18,964 nt of DNA from Heteroscillospira sp050252415 (GTDB taxonomy: Bacteria > Bacillota > Clostridia > Oscillospirales > Oscillospiraceae). The position numbers and the translations under genes were made by a program. The first letter of the stretch is position 1; the number at the start of each line of letters is the position of its first letter. Location: the NCBI GenBank assembly GCA_050252415.1, contig JBFWKZ010000032.1, positions 1 to 18,964 on the forward strand. The letters are read 5' to 3'. The notes below the pieces were generated by a model. It was not told the DNA's origin and made no database searches. It saw nothing but the letters and a program-made list of their open reading frames with translations. Of the stretch, positions 7,401-12,135 are shown piece by piece.

Positions 7401-9192
7401 TATCGGAGCAGCGCTGACCGCGACTCCCAATACAGACCCCGGCACACATCTATCCTACCAATGGGAAGTATCGGCAGACGGTTTGACCAATTGGACAAAC
7501 GCCGCAGGGACGGGTAACACTACCGCTGCATATGAAGTGGCAACCGGGGACGCCGCAAAATATCTTCGTGTCAAGGTGACGTCAGGCGACGCCTTAAACG
7601 CGGTTTATTCCGCATCCAGCGCACAGGTGCCCTATACGATCACGCTGACGGCTTCCGGCAGTACCGAGACGGACGCCGTCTCCTTCAGCGGCGTCTCTTC
7701 GGTATCGACCGTATACAAAATAGACAGCTCGGTCGTCATTTACTACACGCTGAGCAGCAGCGGAACGGGTTCTAATACACTGAGCTTTTCCGGCGGGACC
7801 GTCACGGAGGCAGCGGCTCCCGGAACCGGCAGCGTAACCTATGCGGTTGACGGCGCCGACGCTTCAGACGGCGTTATCGCCATTGCGGCAAGTTTTGCCC
7901 ACACCAATGCCTCTCACGGAACGACAATAGCCGCGCAGTCCCCCGAAGCGCCCATCATGGTAAACGGCCGGTCTCAGGATGCCGGAACATCGGATACCGC
8001 AACGAAAGGCGGAAAAACGGAAACGACCGTCACGATTGACACGGATAAACTGGACGCCGCTCTGGATTCCGAGGGAGACGGCGCAACGGTCACCATCCCA
8101 TTTTCAAACGATCCCGATTCGGCTTCCGGAATTCTTACCGGACAGATGGTCAAAAACATGGCGAACCGGGAAGCAATTCTGGCGATTCGCACAGACTCCG
8201 CCGCCTATACGCTCCCGGCCTCTGAAATCGGCATCGACGCCCTTGCCGAACAGTTCGGCGAGGCTGTCGAGCTGCGCGATATCACGGTGGCTGTCACGAT
8301 CGCAGCGCCCTCCGACGACACGGCGGAAATCCTCGAAAACGCAGCGGAGGACGGCGGATTTTCCATCATGGTGCCGCCCGTTGCGTTTACCGTGACAGGC
8401 ACATACGGCGGACGGACGGTCGAAGTCAACAGCTATAACGCCTACGTCAAAAGGACGATCGCCATTCCCGACGGCGTTGACCCTTATAAAATCACCACCG
8501 CCGTCGTGCGCGACGCCGGCGGGACGCTGCGCCACGTCCCCACCGCAATCACGCTGGTCGACGGCGTGTATTACGCGGTGATCAGCAGTCTGACAAACAG
8601 CGTCTACACGCTGATCTATAACCCTGTCGAATTTGCAGACGTTGACGGCCACTGGGCGCAGGACGCCGTCATCGACATGGCCTCCCGCAAAGTGATAACG
8701 GGCTATGAAGACGGGACCTTCAGCCCGGACAGCGGCATCACCAGAGCCGAATTTGCCGCCCTCGTCGTCCGCGCGCTGGGTCTTGCGGAGGGAATGGGCG
8801 AGGTAAGCTACGGCGACATTGCGGACACCGACTGGTGCTGCGGATATACCCAGACCGCATCGGCCTATGGGCTCGTCACCGGCTATGACGACGGCACCTT
8901 CCGTCCGAACGATAAAATCACCCGCGAGCAGGCCATGACGGTCATCGCGAGAGCCATGGCAATCACGAAACTGTCCGCCGGTCTTTCGGACAGCGGCGCG
9001 GCCGCTCTGCCGGCAGGCTATACGGACATTTCAAGTGTTTCCAGCTATGCGCGGGCGGGCGCCGCCGCCTGTCTTGAAACGGGAATTATTTTCGGCAAGG
9101 GCAAAGCCACCCTGGCCCCGAAGGACAATATAACCCGTGCCGAAAGCGCGGTCATCCTGCAGAGGCTCCTGCAAAAATCCAATTTGATCTGA
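4477..9192 (+). CDS. Secreted SLH-domain surface protein with GLUG repeats
   Basis: A 1571-residue exported protein. It begins with a classical signal peptide (MSKKK, a hydrophobic stretch, likely cleavage after ASA at about residue 29). A long beta-rich region with about ten GLUG-type repeats of the form 'GGIAGY...C.NTG.V.G' covers about residues 225-625 and probably forms a beta-helix. Two tandem 192-residue units start at residues 765 and 957, each with an Ig-like part (LSYQWQISEDG and LSYQWEVSADG) and a second beta domain. A linker domain typical of SLH proteins follows (about 1150-1380). Three SLH domains (about 1386-1440, 1445-1500, 1515-1571) should anchor it to pyruvylated secondary wall polymer. 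AGAGGA precedes the ATG by 6 bases. An adhesin or S-layer-associated role is inferred; no catalytic domain is seen. Confidence 0.9.
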   Translation: MSKKKFLSVLLTLSMVLSLLPAVTITASAISAGITADYAWYTDGPSEEDGFYHIGTAADLAGLANLVNFTDSAASGQSAAVPFSGETVVLDGDIDLSSGVTFTFEADTGLVAVTDGADTFYLGTGVVGNTDGGNTVFDVTASVIGTVYTDDAGNIGDAPFALNPWAPIGGDGAAFSGTFDGGGHTVSGMYINSSPLSYQGLFGYGEDCIIQDVNLDNGFICGADQVGGIAGYLNRGSVSGCTNSCTVTGIGEITPYYSNYYVYVHLGGIVGSVNGSGSVSDCRNTGVISSIPLYTSSVTSMSIYVGGVVGYIKDLSGVVVSDCVNTGKVNTDGTNEITRTIYAAGVLGYITGYDATVSNCENHGTIGGTGSYAAYVGGVLGYLYNSVSLSNCTNTGDVTGSSGIMAYAGGVAGFSNAVSLSGCLNTGNITSTATYGYAGGIAAAAIATSITDANNEGPVSATGTAEAMAMAPPRHGTIGVDNLAGGIAGHFYGGGTASNCRNSGEVNGTIVASNTLGGTSHIGGIIAYNNGNTVINASNTADVTGTGTGTATRSVSIYMGGVTGVNTGTLSNSYNTGNITDTGTNLSEVYLGGVTGQTNKILKNGYNTGSVSGTGTTAYVGGVAGFQVPSVTSELSYCYWLSGAAQTVNGTARTDGFAVGGYYYSSYLAAGTDDYSTNFSNSHITDCYSFDGSGTAWALTGGAYDITPASGSSAISSGENAPLVDALNTWVDTADYDMWSSDRDSSPVNGGYPVLSAVYKPTLSGTPTIAVTNGCGESADRIKIGATLTATANTAPETNLSYQWQISEDGAVWENAAGTGNTAAAYTVDGADAGKYLRVMVTSSDTYGAVCSASSAQVPYTITLTASGSTGTDAVSFSGVSSASTVYKTDSSVTIYYTLADSGTKANTLSFSGGTVTGAATPGTGSATYTVNSADASNGVIAIAAAFAHANYGDITGTPTIAVTNGCGDNSDQINIGAALTATPNTDPGTHLSYQWEVSADGLTNWTNAAGTGNTTAAYEVATGDAAKYLRVKVTSGDALNAVYSASSAQVPYTITLTASGSTETDAVSFSGVSSVSTVYKIDSSVVIYYTLSSSGTGSNTLSFSGGTVTEAAAPGTGSVTYAVDGADASDGVIAIAASFAHTNASHGTTIAAQSPEAPIMVNGRSQDAGTSDTATKGGKTETTVTIDTDKLDAALDSEGDGATVTIPFSNDPDSASGILTGQMVKNMANREAILAIRTDSAAYTLPASEIGIDALAEQFGEAVELRDITVAVTIAAPSDDTAEILENAAEDGGFSIMVPPVAFTVTGTYGGRTVEVNSYNAYVKRTIAIPDGVDPYKITTAVVRDAGGTLRHVPTAITLVDGVYYAVISSLTNSVYTLIYNPVEFADVDGHWAQDAVIDMASRKVITGYEDGTFSPDSGITRAEFAALVVRALGLAEGMGEVSYGDIADTDWCCGYTQTASAYGLVTGYDDGTFRPNDKITREQAMTVIARAMAITKLSAGLSDSGAAALPAGYTDISSVSSYARAGAAACLETGIIFGKGKATLAPKDNITRAESAVILQRLLQKSNLI
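6769..7912 (+). repeat. In-frame 576-bp tandem duplication inside the SLH gene
   Basis: Unit 1 starts at 6769 (GGCACGCCGACCATCGC) and unit 2 at 7345 (GGTACCCCGACCATCGC). The period is 576 bp, or 192 codons. Identity is uneven: the block 7048-7150 matches 7624-7726 almost base for base, while the flanks differ at many positions. Confidence 0.85.
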
Positions 9193-9208
9193 GCGGCTTT
9201 GCACAGAC

Positions 9209-9239
9209 GTATTCCCGGCAGACATACCGCCGGGAATAC
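9209..9239 (+). terminator. Inverted repeat after the SLH gene, possible terminator
   Basis: GTATTCCCGGC (9209-9219) pairs perfectly with GCCGGGAATAC (9229-9239) across a 9-base loop, 17 bases after the stop codon. There is no U tract on either side, so it may act as an mRNA-end stabiliser or a weak terminator. Confidence 0.5.
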
Positions 9240-9258
9240 AAAATGTCAAAACATACTA

Positions 9259-9418
9259 GGGCTTGTTTGTAAAATCAACGTGTTTGGAATTTGAGACGAA
9301 TTTTGTGTCGGACAAGGCAGATTTTTGCAGGCATAATTGCTTTATGGCAAGAAAATTTAACGACGTATGGCGCAAAATTTGGCCAAAGGACATATGCGAG
9401 GATTTTACAAACAAGCCC
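9259..9418 (+). mobile_element. MITE-like element, copy 2
   Basis: A 160-bp non-coding element with perfect 17-bp terminal inverted repeats (GGGCTTGTTTGTAAAAT and ATTTTACAAACAAGCCC) and TA on each side (9257-9258 and 9419-9420). The core (TTTTTGCAGGCATAATTG, then CTTTATGGCAAGAAAA) corresponds to the core of copy 1 at 4052-4213, in the same orientation. Its intact ends make it the better-preserved copy. It lies between the inverted repeat after the SLH gene and the three-hairpin repeat copy B. Confidence 0.8.
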
Positions 9419-9423
9419 TAGCC

Positions 9424-9569
9424 AAAAATCAGCAGGCTTCATTATGAAACCTGCCGATTTAGCGTGTAGACAAGGTGCCTATTTTATAAAAGCCTCGCAA
9501 AGTTTCCGGTACGCACGACGGAAATAAGATAAAAATCCGCCATTTCCCGGGACATGCGCACCGGGAATG
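9424..9569. repeat. Three-hairpin intergenic repeat, copy B
   Basis: It has the same order as copy A (143-284). Hairpin I is about 9426-9460; its two mismatches are A-C pairs on the plus strand and G-U pairs on the minus strand. Next come GTAGACAA (9466-9473) and GCCTCGCAAAGTTT (9492-9505). Hairpin II is TTTCCG/CGGAAA (9503-9523), followed by AAATAA as in copy A. Hairpin III is 9541-9569 (CATTTCCCGG/CCGGGAATG with a bulge). Linkers are conserved while stems are re-paired with other bases. Confidence 0.65.
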
Positions 9570-9577
9570 ACACTTAT

Positions 9578-9646
9578 CATGACGGTTGCGGCTGAGCAGC
9601 CGTCATGCAAACCTATTGTCGGCAAAGCCCTTCGGCTTTGCCGACA
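9578..9646. other. Two further intergenic hairpins
   Basis: The first hairpin, 9578-9607, pairs CATGACGG with CCGTCATG. The second, 9617-9646, is a perfect 13-bp stem (TGTCGGCAAAGCC/GGCTTTGCCGACA) with a 4-base loop. Neither is followed by a U tract. They lie just upstream of the promoter at 9659-9687. Confidence 0.55.
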
Positions 9647-9658
9647 GCTTGAAATCGA

Positions 9659-9687
9659 GTGACGGAGAGCGAGGATAATGCTATAAT
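9659..9687 (+). promoter_or_regulatory. Promoter of the 9720 gene
   Basis: GTGACG (9659-9664, four of six consensus bases), a 17-base spacer and a perfect TATAAT (9682-9687). The start codon is 33 bases further on. Confidence 0.55.
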
Positions 9688-9719
9688 TATAAATATGACT
9701 GAATCGAAGGGGGCCAAAT

Positions 9720-10229
9720 ATGAATTTAGGCGATATCGCTTCTGTGGCAACGCTTATTCTGTTCGTCTTCTATTTTCTTGGCCGGATATGGACGATACAA
9801 AAAGCAAAGGCGCTGATGCTTGAGGAATTCGACCTCGAAAATATCAATTACGGCGAAGACCTGGAAGACGACCGGGAAAATTACTATGATTTTGGCGACG
9901 GCGGCGAAATCATTTCAATCCGATCAAAACTGCCCATTCTATGGTTTCATGTCATAGCCATAAAATACGACAGCAAATTTCGTGACAGAACGCCCAGAAG
10001 GGCAAAGCCGGTCGTTAACCACCACACGCTCCTCAGAGAAAATGAACCGATCTATTTAAGAATGGATATTCCCGACGTTCTTCCTGTCTATAAGGTACGT
10101 TTTCAACGTTTTGACTATGTCGTCGTCTCTTTCGATATCGGCTATAACGGACGTTTCGGCGGCATGTCTCCGGTAAACTATCACTTATCGCATACCTTCA
10201 AAAGCTTCTGCTATTACCTGTTCAAATAA
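9720..10229 (+). CDS. Hypothetical membrane-anchored protein
   Basis: I do not recognise this 169-residue protein. An N-terminal hydrophobic helix (about residues 7-22, SVATLILFVFYFLG) suggests a single membrane anchor. It is followed by an acidic stretch (FDLENINYGEDLEDDREN) and a soluble part rich in aromatic residues and predicted strands, ending in HTFKSFCYYLFK. AAGGGGG lies 6 bases before the ATG and a TATAAT promoter is upstream, so expression signals are good. It appears monocistronic: the gap and tandem array follow. No catalytic motif, metal site or known domain is evident. Confidence 0.7.
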   Translation: MNLGDIASVATLILFVFYFLGRIWTIQKAKALMLEEFDLENINYGEDLEDDRENYYDFGDGGEIISIRSKLPILWFHVIAIKYDSKFRDRTPRRAKPVVNHHTLLRENEPIYLRMDIPDVLPVYKVRFQRFDYVVVSFDIGYNGRFGGMSPVNYHLSHTFKSFCYYLFK

Positions 10230-10322
10230 CGGCGCATGCCGTTTGACCCGAGCGTCTGGCGCAAATCATCCAAGCTATGATAAATCTCAACAGAAATTAC
10301 CGCTTTATTTTCTTCGCTCGCG

Positions 10323-10828
10323 ATGGTATAATAATTGCAAAGCAACTATTATACCCGGCACGCCGGACGGTTCCGCCTCCGGCGGGAGTCCGGCCGCCAT
10401 CTCTGTCGCGACCGCCTCGCCCCTTACGGGGCAACCGGCGGCGATGACATTTATACCNNNNNNNNNNNNNNNNNNNNNNNNNNNNNNNNNNNNNNNNNNN
10501 NNNNNNNNNNNNNNNNNNNNNNNNNNNNNNNNNNNNNNNNNNNNNNNNNNNNNNNNNATAATTGCAAAGCAACTATTATACCCGGCACGCCGGACGGTTC
10601 CGCCTCCGGCGGGAGTCCGGCCGCCATCTCTGTCGCGACCGCCTCGCCCCTTACGGGGCAACCGGCGGCGATGACATTTATACCATGAATTTTTCTAATT
10701 CATGGTATAATAATTGCAAAGCAACTATTATACCCGGCACGCCGGACGGTTCCGCCTCCGGCGGGAGTCCGGCCGCCATCTCCGTCGCGACCGCCTCGCC
10801 CCTTGCGGGGCAACCGGCGGCGATGACA
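10323..10828. repeat. Tandem array of 152-bp hairpin-rich units
   Basis: At least three copies are seen, starting at 10323, about 10550 (entered from the gap) and 10702; the 10550 to 10702 spacing gives the 152-bp period. Each unit holds an AT-rich imperfect palindrome (GGTATAATAATTGC/GCAACTATTATACC), a GC-rich hairpin (GCCGGAC...CCGCC/GGCGG...GTCCGGC) and a second GC hairpin (GCCCC/GGGGC within CGCC/GGCG). Between units there is a perfect 14-bp palindrome with a 5-base loop (10678-10710). Copy 3 differs from copy 2 by two substitutions (CTG to CCG, TTAC to TTGC). Copy 3 ends at GATGACA (10828). Short open frames through it are artefacts of the repeat. Confidence 0.9.
10458..10557. other. Assembly gap (100 Ns) inside the tandem array
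   Basis: The run is exactly 100 Ns, the conventional placeholder for a gap of unknown size. From the repeat phase, the missing sequence should be 25 bases plus a whole number of 152-base units. Confidence 0.95.
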
Positions 10829-10849
10829 ATAGCCGCAAGAGTAGTTTCG

Positions 10850-10855
10850 TATAAT
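10850..10855 (+). promoter_or_regulatory. -10 element upstream of the small membrane protein gene
   Basis: TATAAT at 10850-10855 lies 22 bases before the GTG start at 10878. No good -35 is seen at 17 bases (CAATAG), so this is a weak prediction. Confidence 0.35.
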
Positions 10856-10877
10856 CTCCGATTGTGAAGGTGATAAA

Positions 10878-11105
10878 GTGAAATCGCACACCAGGAAGCT
10901 GATCGCACCCATCGTCATTTCCGTTGTCATCGTCTTGTACTACGTCGGTTTTGCCGTCGCCTGCGCGGTTCTCAGCATGCCGCTGCCGGTAAAACTGATC
11001 TGCGGCATTCTCCCCCTGATTTTTGCAGGCGTCACGGTCTATGTGCTCATTGAGCGAATAAAAGAAATAAGGAGCGGTGAAGAGGATGATCTTAGTCAAT
11101 ACTGA
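10878..11105 (+). CDS. Small two-helix membrane protein
   Basis: A 75-residue protein with a basic start (MKSHTRK), a first hydrophobic helix (about residues 9-31), a short loop, a second helix (about 36-57) and a charged cytoplasmic tail (IERIKEIRSGEEDD). No family is recognised. The start is GTG, with AAGGTGA (10867-10873) 4 bases upstream. Its end overlaps the start of the UPF0145 gene by 20 bases, which implies translational coupling. Small membrane partners beside UPF0145 genes are plausible, but no function is known. Confidence 0.7.
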   Translation: MKSHTRKLIAPIVISVVIVLYYVGFAVACAVLSMPLPVKLICGILPLIFAGVTVYVLIERIKEIRSGEEDDLSQY

Positions 11106-11397
11106 TTACATTGCCGGAAAAGAGCTTGAGATGCTCGGCCTTGTCAAGGGCAGCACCATCCAATCCAAAAATATCGGCCGCGATATCACGCAGGGCTTTA
11201 AAACACTCGTGGGCGGCGAGCTCAAATCGTACAACGAGATGATGAACGACGCGCGGGCGCTTGCGACAAAACGTATGGTCGCGGAGGCCGAGGCCCTGCA
11301 GGCCGACGCCATCGTCAATATCCGCTATACCTCCTCCTCCGTGATGCAGGGCGCGGCGGAGGTCATGGCATACGGCACCGCGGTAAAATTTAAATAG
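11086..11397 (+). CDS. UPF0145 / YbjQ family protein
   Basis: A 103-residue protein with the YbjQ-like pattern: an opening strand (MILVNTDYIAGKE), GLVKGSTIQSKNIGRDI, a helix (GELKSYNEMMNDARALATKR) and AEALQADAIVNIRYTSS near the end. The family forms ring-shaped oligomers. It has been called a putative heavy-metal-binding domain, but its true role is unknown. Two starts are possible: GTG at 11077, or ATG at 11086 with AAGGAG (11069-11074) 11 bases upstream. The ATG fits the usual family N-terminus. It is coupled to the preceding membrane protein and closed by the terminator at 11414-11457. Confidence 0.85.
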   Translation: MILVNTDYIAGKELEMLGLVKGSTIQSKNIGRDITQGFKTLVGGELKSYNEMMNDARALATKRMVAEAEALQADAIVNIRYTSSSVMQGAAEVMAYGTAVKFK

Positions 11398-11413
11398 CGG
11401 TTGCATCAAAATC

Positions 11414-11457
11414 AAAAAAGCTCCCGGCGGCACTGATGTGCCCCCGGGAGCTTTTTT
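11414..11457. terminator. Bidirectional terminator between convergent genes
   Basis: AAAAAAGCTCCCGG on the left pairs with CCGGGAGCTTTTTT on the right, with a 16-base intervening loop region. A and T tracts on the two sides let it stop both the UPF0145 transcript (plus) and the trehalose operon (minus). Confidence 0.93.
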
Positions 11458-11475
11458 GACGCCGAAATCACCGTA

Positions 11476-12114
11476 TCACACGATCTTCAGCAGGTCGGAA
11501 AACGTATCGAGGTTATAAGTCGCAATCGCATAGCGCACAGCGTCGCCGATGGCCGCGCTGTCCATATGTCCAGCCTGCGCTGCCCGTATTCCCGCCTCGG
11601 CGTCCTCGACCACCAGGCAGACCTCCGGCTCAAGGTGCAAATACGCGCTCGCTTTTAAAAACACCTCCGGGTCCGGCTTGGAATGCGTGATATTGGTCCC
11701 GTCGGACACGGCGTCGAAGTAATCGTCAAGGCCGAGCCGGCTCAGGATGAGTTTGGCATTTTTGCTGGACGAGCCGATCGCCATCCGCAGGCCCTTTTCC
11801 CGGATGGCATCAATGGTGTCTTTGACTTCGCGGCTCAGATCCTTTTCCGACATATGCTCGCGCAGCAGCTCGCGGTAGAACGTATTCTTTTTTTCCGCGT
11901 AAGCCTGCTTCTCCCGCTCGGTGAGCGTGCCCGGATAGGCCTCCAGAATGATATCGAGGCTTTTCATGCGGCTGACGCCCCGCAGGCGGTTATTGACGGT
12001 CTCGTCGAAGGCGATGCCAAGCGCGTCGGCGATTTTTTTCCAGGCCAGATAATGATAGCGGTCCGAGCTTGTGATGACGCCGTCCAGATCGAAAATGATG
12101 CCTTTGTATCTCAT
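11476..12114 (-). CDS. pgmB: Beta-phosphoglucomutase
   Basis: A 212-residue HAD-superfamily enzyme converting beta-glucose 1-phosphate to glucose 6-phosphate in the cytoplasm. It shows the nucleophile and acid/base pair D9 and D11 (IIFDLDGVITSSDRYHYLAW), the hinge/phosphate motif GSSSKNA starting at G114, K146 in SKPDPEVF, and the magnesium pair E170-D171 in VVEDAEAGI. Length and motifs match beta-PGMs closely. The start is preceded by GGAGA 6 bases upstream. It begins 21 bases after the GH65 phosphorylase stop and is the last gene of the operon before the terminator at 11414-11457. It consumes the beta-glucose 1-phosphate an inverting GH65 phosphorylase would release. Confidence 0.93.
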   Translation of the reverse strand: MRYKGIIFDLDGVITSSDRYHYLAWKKIADALGIAFDETVNNRLRGVSRMKSLDIILEAYPGTLTEREKQAYAEKKNTFYRELLREHMSEKDLSREVKDTIDAIREKGLRMAIGSSSKNAKLILSRLGLDDYFDAVSDGTNITHSKPDPEVFLKASAYLHLEPEVCLVVEDAEAGIRAAQAGHMDSAAIGDAVRYAIATYNLDTFSDLLKIV

Positions 12115-12135
12115 GTTCGTTCTCCAATCGTAAGT

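Noticed and set aside
10323..10828. Possible CRISPR array or short coding frames
   Set aside because: The units are 152 bp, contiguous and have no unique spacers. The open frames are the same repeat read through and include the N gap.
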